Shown one piece after another: positions 10,901 through 21,722 of a DNA stretch of 64,000 bases. Made by a program: the position numbers and the translations under genes. The notes beneath the pieces are model-generated. The model did not search any database and was not told the origin of the DNA. It saw only the letters and a program-made list of their open reading frames with translations. Where the stretch lies: the NCBI RefSeq assembly GCF_032854445.1, contig NC_088302.1, positions 57,140,237-57,204,236 on the forward strand. Direction: 5' to 3'. This stretch comes from Liolophura sinensis. Its lineage: Eukaryota; Mollusca; Polyplacophora; Chitonida; Chitonidae. The first letter of the stretch is position 1; each line of letters opens with the position of its first letter.

Positions 10901-10925
10901 GCCAGCGTATTCAAGGTGGAACACA

Positions 10926-12063
10926 TTGTTATGGAGTGTTAAGGTCGACTTCCACAGCCTACTGACAACCGTTCCTACCGCCTTACTTGTACCCAGGAAT
11001 GTGCACAAACTGTGTCATTCGTTAATATCACTGAGAAATTTGATGATTAGTGTTAGAGCAAAAGTAACATCCGTATAAATGGATAATCTCATGACCATGC
11101 ATCAGACATGTTTCATGTCGCACACCTGTTAACAGGCTTACAGTTTCTCAGGTCTCCACCTGATATATGTACTTTGATGGCCACAAATGTGACGTCACGG
11201 ATTGCCTAGGTGAGATATCTTGAAAGGTATTTGCGCAAAAAGCTTTGAAGTTCACCTTTGAGTGTTATCAGCAGCAGAAAAACATCTGTCCAAGATGGAG
11301 GTACCCAACTCAACCCAATTCAACTCACTCCAAAGTTTCTACATGTATCATGCCTTAGTTTTGTGTGATGTGGAGAGATGTCAGGAGCTTTGTGGTGCTA
11401 AAATTATTGAAAATTTGGAGAGGGTACGGGTGGGGGTGTGATAGGAATCAGTATCCGATTACAACTTCCCTCTTTCGGATACACGAATGTAGTTCTGTGT
11501 ATTTTAAGGTATGAAGTCTCGTTTTTAACACCTACAGACATGGTATTCGGCACGTTAATGGCACATAATTCGGGCTATCACGTGACGTCCATACATTCCC
11601 AGGGAACGCTTCTAAGTAAATATGGACAGAGCGTCCATAATCTCTGGCGCACTGCTTCATAATTGTGTCTAATTAACCCGGGGTGAGCAGCCACGTCAGA
11701 TATATGAACAGTTCCAGTCAAAGCGCAACTGAGATACCCACATGTATTTTGTAATCGACAACTGATGTTCTGTCCTGGTACACGATTATAATACTGATTT
11801 CACACAGTCGCCTAGAACACACCTTTCGTATTTCGAACATCAATGAAAACTGCTGACTGCTTTTCTATGCATGATTCCGTCCTAATTTTGTACTCATACA
11901 CTTTCTTAGTTCTTTGGTAGTTCGTGTTAAACGTAGTTTTGGAAACTGGCCTTGAAACTACTGATCTGGAACGTCCATCTTGGTTGTCTTGCTGGCATAC
12001 AAATGTCTTTGGACGCAGCAATTCAGGTGCTTGGACCACGCAGGCTTCACGCGTAGGGATTTT
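10926..12063. other. No gene recognised
   Basis: Could include the untranslated 3' part of the gypsy element, but no LTR partner upstream was seen. No open frame here shows a domain I know. Confidence 0.4.
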
Positions 12064-12112
12064 GTTATTTATTTATTTATTTGATTGGTGTTTTTACGCC
12101 GTACTCAAGGGG
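12064..12112 (-). mobile_element. SINE family A, 3'-end fragment
   Basis: ttatttatttgattggtgtt followed by tttacgccgtactcaag is the reverse complement of the family A tail. Only the tail is present. Confidence 0.75.
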
Positions 12113-12948
12113 ATTTTGTTAAGAAGGCGAGACAATATCGCAAGGAGTATATAGGCTAATGTACAAAATTAGAATGGAATTATGCTAAGACACGTAGTCA
12201 ACAGTTTTCAATGATGTTCGAAATAAGCAAGGTACGTGCTATAGGTGAATGAGTGAGATCAGCACACGGAGTGTAACAAATATCATGTCCAAGGCAATAT
12301 ATGTATACGCCGATTCCGGGTTCACGAAACTTCTTCATTTCTATGTTGGTATGTTGTAATGAATGCAAGTCCAACATACATGGAGTGTTTCTCTCAAAGA
12401 CAAAATCTTATGTGCAATGCTACACAGTACTTATGCACGGGAAAGACTTTGCTTCAACAAAAAAAACTTTAGAAGTTACTTGTAACCAGCGTCAAGTCGT
12501 ACAGCTCCAGTGGCCGCTTGCACAAAGCAATCGGCGTCTTTAAGGTGACATTTGACCAATCACAAGAAGATAGATGCAAACAAGTTGTCCGCGCGTGATC
12601 AGGTTTCAGCTCATACAAATTGTTTAGTTAATGAAATACCTCCATCAGTCTCGCGGAGCTTTTCTTTTAAATCGTCAACTAGACTGGTGTATACTGTAAT
12701 ATCGGCATATTGCTAGTACCGTATACTTTCATTTGTCATGAGCCATCACCATGCATGTGGCTCATATTAGCCGTCCACAAACCGTATGCTATATGTTCAA
12801 AGACATATAGGCCTAACTTAATGATTGTTTGTGTGGAACGTTGCTTTTTGGCAACTGTTCTTAGATTACTAATGGTCTTTTATGCCAAGGCTGTGAATAA
12901 CCTTTCTTAAATTTCTTTTGTACAATATTAAAACAGGCTTTTGAACAA
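12113..12948. other. No gene recognised
   Basis: Several short open frames (up to 80 codons) with no recognisable domain, codon bias or splice context. Confidence 0.4.
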
Positions 12949-13062
12949 GTAGAAATCCGTCCTGCAACAAGGAGACACATTACACTATAAGGACTTCTTC
13001 GTCATCATATGACTGAAAAATTGTTAAGTGCGACCTTACACCCTAAGCACTCACTCACTCAA
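12949..13062 (+). mobile_element. SINE family B, 3' fragment
   Basis: Carries gaaatccgtcctgcaacaag, then cgtcatcatatgactgaaaa and ends cactcactcact, matching the 3' third of the full copy at 23112-23490. Confidence 0.85.
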
Positions 13063-13214
13063 TTAATCAGTAGTTTTCTTGTCGGTTAGTGTTTAAACGA
13101 CAGTACATTTTCAGACATAAAAATGTAGGTATTGTGTGATCATATACCTGCTGCTTCTACCTCCCAACAACGTTTGAAAACATTTTCAAAATGCAGTCTG
13201 ATGTACACTTTTAA

Positions 13215-13412
13215 CCTACACAAAATCAAAGACCACATCTCCATGGACCATTAACAAGAGCTAACCTCTCCGTATATTCAATTCATTCGGAAGGCCCTCG
13301 AGAATGGAAGAAACTTCCTCAATATCTCAAAACTATCAACTCTTTGTCTCTATTTAAAAATAAATTAAAGGATCATCTCATGAATATTATCGAATCTCTA
13401 GCAGCAAACTAA
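13215..13412 (+). pseudogene. LINE reverse-transcriptase ORF, C-terminal end
   Basis: A frame open from 13215 to a stop at 13410-13412 reads PHLHGPLTRANLSVYSIHSE, GPREWKKLPQYLKTINSLSL and FKNKLKDHL. The pattern S...GP.EWN.LP......SL..FK..LK is the usual C-terminal tail of CR1/Jockey-type LINE ORF2. The rest of the element is absent upstream. A 3' untranslated part probably runs to about 13680, ending aataaacagacaaacaaaca. Confidence 0.75.
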
Positions 13413-13744
13413 CTTATATCGTTTCACCATCAGCCAGCCTTGTATCTTGTCATATCGGTACATATATGCATGTCAAGTGTTTCTTCTCCAATTATACTTA
13501 CTGTATGTACACATACATCATGATAGAACAAGTCTACCCGGACTTTCTTCCCACCTTGCTGTCATTTAAAGATTTGTTTTGTTTATAATCATAAATGTTT
13601 TTACTGATATCATCTTTATTATATCGTTGTATACATATGTATTCTGACTGTTGATGAATAAACAGACAAACAAACAACATTAAGTATGGCGTAACGGATC
13701 ATTGCCTTGTAATATCATACTGGCCCTCCGAAACATATATGATA

Positions 13745-15178
13745 GGTTTCGGAGGCTTACACCACTTTTTGGTGTAAGTATAGGCTTACACTACTTTTTG
13801 GTGTACATGTAAGCTTACACTACTTTTTAGTGTACATATAGGCTTGCAATACTTTTTGGTGTACGTGTAGGTTTACACTACTGTTTGGTGCACGTGTAGA
13901 CTTACGCTACTTTTCCTCGTAGATCTACACTACTTTTTGGTGTACGTATAAGTTTACACTCCTTTTTGGTGTACGTGTAGGTTTACACTACTTTTTGGCT
14001 TACTTGTAGGCTTACGCTAGTTTTTGGTGTACGTGTAGGTTTACACTACTTTTTGGCGTACTTGTAGGCTTACGCTACTTTTTGGTGTAGATCTACAATA
14101 CTTTTGGTGTACGTGCAGGATTACACTACTTTTTGGTACGTTTACGTTTAAATTACTTTCCGTTGTAAGTCTACATTATTTTTTGGTGTAAGTTTACAAT
14201 GCGTTTTGGTGTATGTATAGGTTTACACTCATTTTTGGTGTTCGCATAAGTGTACACTGCCTTTTCGTGTACGTATCAGTTTGCACTACTTTTTGGTGTA
14301 CAAAGTAGGTTTACACTACTTTTTGGTGCAACGTGTAGGTTTACACTACTTTTTGGCGTACTTGTAGGCTTACACTACTTTTTGGTGTACGTGTAGGTTT
14401 ACACTACTTTTTGGCGTACTTGTAGGCTTACACTACTTTTTGTGCAACGTGTAGGTTTACACTACTTTTTGGCGTACTTGTAGGCTTACACTACTTTTTG
14501 TTGTAGATCTACAATACTTTCTGGTGTATGTGTAGGTTTACAGTACTTTTGGTGTACGTGTAGGTTTACACTAATTTTTGGTACGTTTACGTTTAAACTA
14601 CTTTCCGTTGCATGTCTACATTATTTTTTGGTGTAAGTTTATAATGATTTTTGGTTTTCGTATAGGTGTACTCTGCTTTTTCGTGTACGTATCGGTTTGC
14701 ACTACTTTTTGGTGTACAAGTAGGTTTACACTACGTTTTGGTGTAAGTGTAGGTTTACACTACTTTTGGTGTACGTGTAGATTTACAGTACTTTTTCGTG
14801 TACGTGTAGGCTTGCACTACATTTTGGTATATGTGTAGGTTTACTCCACTTTTTGGCGTACGTTTAGGTTTACAGTACCTGGGACGTGTAGGTTTACTCT
14901 ACTTTTGGCGTACGTTTAGGTTTACAGTACCTGGGACGTGTAGGTTTGCAGTACTTTTGGTGTACGTGAAGGTTTACACTACTTTTGTTATACGTGAAGG
15001 TTTGCACTACTTTTGTTATACGTGAAGGTTTACACTACTTTTGTTATACGTATAGGTTTACACTACTTTTGTTATACGTGAAGGTTTACACTACTTTTGT
15101 TATACGTGTAGGTTTACACTACTTTTGTTATACGTGTAGGTTTACACTACGTTTGTTATACGTGAAGGTTTAGTTAAT
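13745..15178. repeat. 1.4-kb minisatellite, ~29-bp unit often paired as ~58-60 bp
   Basis: Units of the type gtgtaggtttacactacttt plus ttggtgtac repeat about 50 times. Neighbouring units alternate between ggtgtacgtgtaggtt and ggcgtacttgtaggct, giving a dimer. The right end switches to a shorter tgttatacgtgaaggtttac form. Open frames on the plus strand here follow the repeat. Confidence 0.9.
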
Positions 15179-15404
15179 TCATACAGAATCCACATCATAA
15201 TGTCGGTGTACACCAGATTTTAGTCCGGCAAGTTTGGATGGTTATTGGAATGGACCAACGTTTGCTCTACTTGATTGGTCAGCCCAAACCTAATTAACGT
15301 AGGGATCTTTCTTGTGTGAACAAACGTGCTTTAGTAGAGCATGTATGCGAAAACAGAAGACATTCCATTGGGTCGTTGCAAGGATGAAATAAATTGTTTA
15401 AGAT

Positions 15405-15492
15405 TTTTTTATTTATTTACTTGATTGGTGTTATGCGCCGACCTCAATTTCACTTATAGGACGGATGGCAGCATTATTGTGAGAGGAACACA
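15405..15492 (-). mobile_element. SINE family A, 3' fragment
   Basis: atttatttacttgattggtg and a following ttatgcgccgacctca, ggacggatggcagcattatt match the reverse complement of the family A tail and the block before it. Confidence 0.65.
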
Positions 15493-15788
15493 GATTGTTT
15501 AAGATTTATACGAAATCGCCTAGTTACGGACGTATGAGACCAGACTTTTAATATGCAATAATTCGGACAATATTCAAACATCTCTTCAAGTTTCAGCAGT
15601 TTTGGTAGTCTCTATGTACAGGTCGTTGACAAGATGTACTTAATAATAGCAGTACCACGATAAACGAATAAAAATGTTTTCTGCCCCATGCCGAACCTTA
15701 ATTACACCAAGAAAAAGGGCAAGTTTAATTTAATTCTTTATATATTTTATTGAGGATATGTACTGATGCACAAGTTGTCAGCAATACT

Positions 15789-16290
15789 CTAATCCGTAGA
15801 CCCTTTTAATAATATGTACAACGTGCTCTTTTGACAAAGATTATCGAGTATAGAGAAATGTGCACCAGGACAAAGGACACGGGCCAGTGAAAAGAGCGTG
15901 TGCCTCCTTAGGGTGGCAAAAGCGGGACAGGTGAACAGATAGTGTTGAGCATTTTCATACAATCAACACTCTGGGCAGGCAGACTCACAAATAATATTAA
16001 ATTTAAACAGATCGCCACGTAAAGGGCTTAGTCCCATCCTCATTCTACAATGAGCTATTGAAGCAAAACTACTAAAAGAATTGTAAACAAAGGTAAGGTG
16101 ATTGGGTTTATTAGCAGATATATATTTCTTAAAATGTGTTAACGTATACTGTTTAAAGTTTATAGGCAAATTATTCCAGTCCTTTGTTGTCGGAGGGAAA
16201 AAGGAGGAATAAAAAAGATTAATACGACAACCGAAAGGTTGAAATTCTGTTTGCATTTCTGAGGTTGTAAACATTATTCACTGCACTGGC
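15789..16290 (-). pseudogene. LINE ORF2 C-terminus with cysteine-rich end
   Basis: Minus strand: VNNVYNLRNANRIS in one frame, then after a one-base shift FYSSFFPPTTKDWNNLPINF, CRMRMGLSPLRGDLF and ESACPEC. An in-frame TGA (15963-15965) follows, and the same frame continues as ENAQHYLFTCPAFATLRRHT to a stop at 15789-15791. The C..C...HYLF.C arrangement is the zinc-finger-like end found in some LINE ORF2s. It lies on the same strand as, and in the right order after, the endonuclease at 17190-18157, so both may be one element. Confidence 0.75.
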
Positions 16291-16299
16291 ACACAATTT

Positions 16300-17187
16300 T
16301 TGAAGACTACGTCCAGAACATCGTCGTCAGAGGTTGCGATGGGCTCGAATTATACGCCGTTGGCAGTGTGTTGTTTTCACGGATGAAAGCCCCTTGTGCC
16401 TGTTCCGAGCCGATGGCAGACAACGAGTTTACCGTCGAAGAGGCTAAGGAACGGCTCCATCATGCATCCAGGTGGTTCCGTGTGGTGGCGGTGATGGTGT
16501 GGGATGGGATTTGTGGAGAGGAACGTACACCACTGGTCATCATCTACGGGAACCTAACAGCTCAACGTTACGTAGATGAAATACTAGTTCCTGGTGTTCT
16601 GGTATTCCTTCAACAGCAGCCACATGCATGATGTCCTGTACCAGCAAGACAACATCAGGCCTCATACAGCTCGAGTTGTGCAGAACTTCCTGGACCCCGA
16701 AAACGCCAACGTCTTGCCGTGGCCTGTACGTTCCCTAGATATGTCCCCCGTAGAACACCTTTGGGATATCACGGGTCGTCGAGTAAGACAAGGGCCACAT
16801 CTTGCAGCCAACGAACTGGCGTTCGCTCTCCAAGGAACAAATCCCACGTCATCTCATCAGACGACTGACTTTTTCTAAGCGCCGGAGAGTTTTTTCATGC
16901 ATTGAAGCAAGGGGTGGCCACACGCGATATCAATTGCTTTTGATATTGACTGATTTTAAAAATAATCAACTTTTTGTATACTCGGTCCATTGTTAACCAA
17001 GATGGAATGGCTACTTTTCTGCCCCTGCTCTGTTTGTTCACTTGTAAAATGATTTGAGGACTGCTTTTTCTGTTCTTACTCAAGACTTTCAATATCTAAA
17101 GTCATTGGTCTTTTCAGTGTATTAAACTTCAGTCATCCTGTTTTTTGCTTTGGCAAAATAAATTGATTTGAACTCTTTGTACAGTTC
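16300..17187 (+). mobile_element. Tc1-like DNA transposon, 5'-truncated copy
   Basis: Plus-strand transposase pieces: RQRLRWARIIRRWQCVVFTD then ESPLCLFRADGRQRVYRR, GTYTTGHHL-type shifted residues, then (16594-16878) DVLYQQDNIRPHTARVVQNF and RSLDMSPVEHLWDI. FTDES, QQD and PVE are the three catalytic positions, and 34 residues separate the second D from the E (DD34E, Tc1 type). The helix-turn-helix N-terminus is missing and there are at least three frameshifts or stops. Its 3' 230 bases match the copy at 51662-52497, so both are one family. Confidence 0.8.
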
Positions 17188-17189
17188 CC

Positions 17190-18157
17190 TTGTACAGTTT
17201 CCACACAACAGTAGATTCTGTTATATACCCAACGCTGTCAGTTATTATGAGGTCGAGAATATTAGAAGTATTATCAGTGCATCTAGTCGGTTCTTCAATT
17301 ATTTGAGAAAATTTTTTTCCAGTTGCTAGGTCAAAGAGTTCCAGTTTCAGCTCACTGCCTTCATGACCTCCATACCGGTCACAGCAACCATCAGTGACAT
17401 CTCCCATAATAACAATACATTCCGAGTTTTCCAACAGCATTGATGATAAAGTGTGTTCGAACTTGTCTAGGAACTGTTGTCTTACATGAGTTTTTCGATT
17501 GGGTGGCCTATAACAGATGGCAAATAGAACGTTTTTAGAACATTGATTAATTTGAATACATGCCATTTCGGTATCATTTTCCAGATCTTTCCTACGAATT
17601 GCATTTCATGAGGACTTTATATAAATTGCGACGCCACCACCACGCAGATCCCTATCCTTACGTTCAATATAAGGGTCAAGTCCGACATTCCTATACCATT
17701 CGTAGTCCGTAAAGGGCGTTCCAAGTCGATAATCGCAAGATCCATTTCCACAACAACTTTTAACACTAACTCCCGAAGACAAAGGTATGTAAGAAATTAT
17801 ATAAATAAGAAATAAAGCCAGTAACACACAAGAGAGAAGCGGTCATCAGTTTTCAATGATGCCGGGCAGACAATGAATATTCCCGGCATGAATTCCATAT
17901 CAAAGTTCAAATTCGTAGTCCGTGAATGTCAAATAAATGTAATACTCTGGTAGCCCCATCTCTTCATCCGAAATCCCTTCATCAAGCCACGTTTCACACA
18001 GTAAGGTGTTAATTTCGTCCAGTTTAGAGAGGGTAGAAAAGTCATCCTCCATTCTGGCTACAATGCTTCGTGCATTAATGTGGCAGAATTTTATAGCTCG
18101 CGTGCTTGACGATCCTGGGTTAGAATGTACGTCACCGCACATTAACAAAAGGAGCAT
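17190..18157 (-). pseudogene. LINE ORF2 start and APE-type endonuclease
   Basis: Minus strand from 18157: MLLLLMCGDVHSNPG, a lead-in common at the start of CR1/L2-type ORF2, then IKFCHINARSIV, LLCETWLDEGISDEE, ERKDRDLRGGGVAIYIKSS, NVLFAICYRPPN, SECIVIMGDVTDG and NILDLIITDS. N.RS, E.W, RGGG, YRPP, GD.N (here GDVTDG) and D are the successive blocks of an apurinic-endonuclease fold. The catalytic E of ETWL is present. The frame breaks at about 17900 and 17600. The domain stops before its final SDH block, exactly where the Tc1-like copy ends. Confidence 0.85.
17698..17923. mobile_element. 200-bp insertion flanked by 13-bp direct repeats
   Basis: attcgtagtccgt occurs at 17698-17710 and again at 17911-17923, and the endonuclease reading is interrupted exactly between them. 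The 200 bp between (17711-17910) do not fit the endonuclease and contain an 8-bp inverted pair, ATGCCGGG at 17859-17866 and CCCGGCAT at 17882-17889. Insert plus one repeat is 213 bp, a multiple of 3. This looks like a small element with its target-site duplication. Family unknown. Confidence 0.6.
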
Positions 18158-18159
18158 AG

Positions 18160-19074
18160 ATACTATTCTGAAGTAATGTTGATTTAGAACGCAACAAAGT
18201 AAACATTAGATAGTGAGATTCTCAACAGAGTCAGTAGATATAAAAGTACAGATATAGTCGTACAATACATCTCTTAGGCGTCTGATCAGTAAATATACTT
18301 TATAACTGATATGATTATGTCATAATCCGATTGCCGCTCTGTACTGGTTTATGTGACCCATGAGAAACAGATAATATTACCAGAAGGAAACAGAGACTCG
18401 ACCAGTAAAGAAAGTAACTCGATTTCCAACAGCTGCAGAAAGCAATTTAAACAAGACATTATGACTTCCATGTTATAAAAGACAAGTGGGAACAAAAATT
18501 AAACAAGAAAGCAAAGAAGCATACAAAATAAAGATATACGAAAGTAAATAATGACCTACTCTTTATATCCATAATGTAATAATGGGTATTTAGAACCTTT
18601 GTAATAGCGCTATGCGCAGTACCGGGGGATGTTACATTATACTGTTAATAGAAGCCAGTAACAGTGTAGTTTGCCAATATCAAACATACACAAAACAGAC
18701 TATACATGATTTCTATTTGAAATCATAAACATAAACAACGTATGGAACACATGTCCTAAGTGAAATAAGACACAGAATAAACGATACGTCATGACTATAA
18801 CATGGCACGGACATACAACATGTCACAAGTGTCCCGTGCAAGAAAGTGGTCAGGGTTTAGATAACAATTACATGATTTGATCCTTTTATGTCCAAGACAG
18901 AAAGCTGGCACTTCGAGAGAATGCGTAGAAAATAAATCAGACTGCCACAGTAAGGTAGAGAATATGACACGTGAAAGTAGTTAGTAAACTGGTCACGAGA
19001 AGTAGTGGGGCAGGTTTGAGAGGGGTGACTATTCAGTCATAGTAGAAATATCGTCGTGAACAATAAGGTGCCGC
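18160..19074. other. LINE inter-ORF region, no domain recognised
   Basis: Lies between the ORF1 and ORF2 remnants of the minus-strand LINE. No recognisable coding blocks. Confidence 0.4.
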
Positions 19075-19912
19075 TCCCCCTGCTCTGACTTTTTGACCAA
19101 TATATTACCGTCCGTTGACCAGACTGAGAACAGGTCCCGTTTATTCGGAGGTCAAGTAGTTTTTTAGCAGCTTATAACGATAATGGGTAAGGTCCTCGTT
19201 TATGAACACAGAAGAAAACTCTTCAGATTGCCTTAACTTCTTCCTGGCTAAAATTAACTCTCTTCATTTTCTGTACGATACAAATTTGATAATAGTCAGT
19301 TTATCATTTCTGCCAACATAGTGTAATCTAGAAATATCACACAGAGACATTTCAACTCCTATTTTCTTTGCTAGTCTACACACTGCAAGGTCAGTGATTT
19401 CACCGTCTCCCAAATTGAGTCCACTTATTCGATGCCTATTTCGACGACTTTACTGTTCCGATTTTCCTTGTAGGAGATTGTTTTATTATTTCAACACAGC
19501 CATCCCACTTTTAGATTCCATAATTTCAGATTTCAATTGGCTTATTTCAGCTGACATTTCAGTTGTTTTAGTTTCGCAGTTTTTAATGGTTTTGTCCCTG
19601 GCTGAAAGGTGGTCAACAACTTTCTAAAGCTCGGTAGCCAAGTCATTTATCTTACTATGGCTTACCTGGATAATATCCAGTAGGGGCTTCAGTGAAGGCA
19701 AAATGGCCTCCTGGACCTGGACGGAAATCTCCTCACTCACACTTTTCTGGACGAATTCATCAAGGAGTGACGTACTGGGCGAAGATGACATCAGATAAGG
19801 TAAGTTTCCTGTAGAATTCACCCTCTTTACCGTGGGGTTTCTTATCTCAGCAGAAGATTTACGCTTGCCAGGACCTTGGGTTTGACCCTCTGCGCTGGAT
19901 AGCCATATTTTA
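19075..19912 (-). pseudogene. LINE ORF1 with coiled coil and RRM-like domain
   Basis: One continuous minus-strand frame, interrupted only by stops: WLSSAEGQTQGPGKRKSSAE, then LLDEFVQKSVSEEISVQVQE, a heptad-like stretch ISQLKSEIMESKSGMAVLK, SRRNRHRISGLNLGDG, LAKKIGVEM, RELILARKKLRQSEEFSSVF and INEDLTHYRYKLLKNYL. The coiled coil followed by SRRN..RISG, then a basic LILARKKL and INEDLT, is the layout of LINE ORF1 proteins (RNA-binding chaperones). Roughly seven in-frame stops but no frameshift were found. Confidence 0.75.
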
Positions 19913-20164
19913 AAGTATAACTGACTCAGTAAGGAAATCGAGATTGTTAGAAATCCTGGACAATTCCATCAAGAAGAACACCACAGATCAATAAGTAGCT
20001 TTCCGCACTTCCTTCATCAGTAGAATTGAGGAGCTGGCTATTTAACTATCATATTTCCGGTTAAGTACCAAGACAGACACGGGGCTACGCACGTCCAACT
20101 TCACTCGCCGCCATATTGTAATATGTTTAATATACATGTCACAGCACCACATGTACATGTATGG

Positions 20165-20313
20165 TTATTTCTCGGAACAGCCAATAACGCATGCGCACTT
20201 TGACCGAAGGTTGAACTTTCAGTTGGAGTCGACACTAACAATGGCGATCACTGGAACCCGGGCACTGGGATCACACTCTAGGGATATTTAAAAAGCTCCG
20301 CCGTAGTCACAAC
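20165..20313 (-). pseudogene. Orphan MRH-domain last exon, broken
   Basis: On the minus strand an acceptor (gttactgtag) is followed by 149 nt that parallel the last exon of gene A (35082-35236). The distance from the acceptor to GAGTGTGA is 35 nt in both. ECDPSARVPV and LRSKCAC are shared, and both end in GC..K and TAA. Here two in-frame stops (TAA early, TGA near the end) interrupt it. The TGA sits about where the conserved Tyr should be, the Arg position reads G, and the Glu is gone. No companion exons were found within several kb on that strand. Confidence 0.75.
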
Positions 20314-20639
20314 CTACAGTAACATACATGGCCGTACCTCGTACAATGCAGCCTGGCATTTGAGGTTTACTAAACTTTACTCGTCGTCTTCACAACAAGG
20401 GGAGGTAAACGGAACAAGAAAAAGTCTTCGACCACGTTTCTAGATATATGGACCTGCTTGAGAGAATGGGTGATGGGAAACCCCAGATAAAACTGACGCT
20501 GGATTGTTCACCCAAAGTGACCCGTTGTACTGTAGGCATCTGGAAATCTTCACTTTGTGTAGTTGGCATTTAAAACAGTAACACAATTAGTTGCGGGTCA
20601 GCAATATGCATCTTTAAAATGTGTTTTCTAACATGCTTT

Positions 20640-21078
20640 ACAGTATGATGCTCTACAGGACGATGGCCTACAGAGCGATGCTCTACGGGATAATGATTTA
20701 CGGGGTAATGCCCTACTAGATGATGCCCTACGGAATGATGCTCTACGGGATAATACTCTACGGGATGATGCTCCACGGGATGATACTCTAAGGTATAATG
20801 CTCTACGGCATGATGCTCTAAGGAATGTTGCTTTACGGAATGTTGCTCTACGGTATGATGCTCTACGGGGTGATGTTCCAAAGGATGATGCTCTACGGGG
20901 TGATGCTCTACGGCATGATGCTCTAAGGGATGATACTCTACAGCATGATGCTCTACGGCATAATGCTCTGTAGTGTCATACTCTACGGGATGATGCTCCA
21001 CGGGATGGTGCTCTATGGGATGATGCTCCACAGGATGATGCTCTACGAAATGATGCTCTACAGGATGATGATCTACAA
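20640..21078. repeat. 15-bp minisatellite, first block (~29 copies)
   Basis: Unit gatgctctacgggat and variants. Since 15 is a multiple of 3, the minus strand reads as a repeated HHPVE pentapeptide for about 130 residues, with no signal peptide or other domain. I read this as a repeat, not a gene. Confidence 0.9.
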
Positions 21079-21126
21079 GTTTTTATGAAAGTGTGACAAT
21101 ACCTGTCACCAGTAGCAATGTTCGTT

Positions 21127-21419
21127 ATATAACGGCATAGTTACTGTAAACAGACCACGTTATAAACCATGCTCTGTATTCAACGAAACAATTGTTGTAA
21201 AGAGCACGTTATAAACCATATTCTGTATACAGCAGTCCACGTTTATGATACATGTTCCGTGTTTAACACCACAGCAATTGTAAACAGACCACCTTACAAA
21301 ACATGTTCTGTATATAACGCCACACTCACAGTAAACAGTCCACGTTGCAACACATGCTCTGTATATAATGCCACAGGTATTGTAAACAGGCTACGTTACA
21401 AAACATGCTCTGTATATAA
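21127..21419. repeat. 51-bp tandem repeat, about 6 copies
   Basis: Units carry gtaaacagaccacgttataa then accatgctctgtat and repeat at about 51-bp spacing (21147, 21198, 21280, 21332, 21383). It separates two blocks of the same 15-bp array. Confidence 0.8.
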
Positions 21420-21722
21420 CTCTATGCTCTACGGGATGATGCTCTACAAGACGATGCTCTACGGGGTGATACTGTACAGAATGATGCTTTACGGGATGAT
21501 GCCTTACAGGATGGTGCTCCACAGGATGATGCTCTACGGGATGACGCCTTACAGGATGATGCTCTACAGGATGATGCCTTACAGGATGGTGTCTTACAGG
21601 ATGGTGCTCTACAGGATGATGCTCTACGGGATGATGCCTTACAGGATGGTGCTCTACAGGATGATGCTCTACAGGATGATGCTTCACGGCATGATGCTCT
21701 ACGGGATGACGCTCTACGTATT
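21420..21722. repeat. 15-bp minisatellite, second block (~20 copies)
   Basis: Same 15-bp unit as 20640-21078, here with cttacaggatg and ctacaggatg variants. It begins exactly where the 51-bp array ends. Confidence 0.9.

Larger units (their letters stand above)
8453..10925 (+). mobile_element. Decayed Ty3/gypsy retrotransposon pol, integrase core deleted
   Basis: Consecutive plus-strand pieces carry the pol order of a Ty3/gypsy element: pre-RT spacer (8453-9157), RT (9407-9713), RNase H (9932-10320), connection (10332-10661), then a short zinc-finger-like start directly joined to the pol C-terminus (10682-10900). The catalytic integrase core is absent, about 1 kb less than expected. No gag, no protease and no LTR pair were recognised. 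Many frameshifts separate the pieces. It is an old, inactive copy. Confidence 0.8.

Noticed and set aside
8330-11300. LTRs around the gypsy remnant
   Set aside because: No repeated TG...CA ends were found on the two sides of the pol pieces by eye.
11812-12543. Open frames of 75-80 codons
   Set aside because: No domain, no codon pattern, no splice context; expected by chance in this base composition.
13740-15180. Regularly spaced short repeats suggesting a CRISPR array
   Set aside because: Units are contiguous with no unique spacers, the context is animal-like, and there are no cas-like genes. It is a minisatellite.
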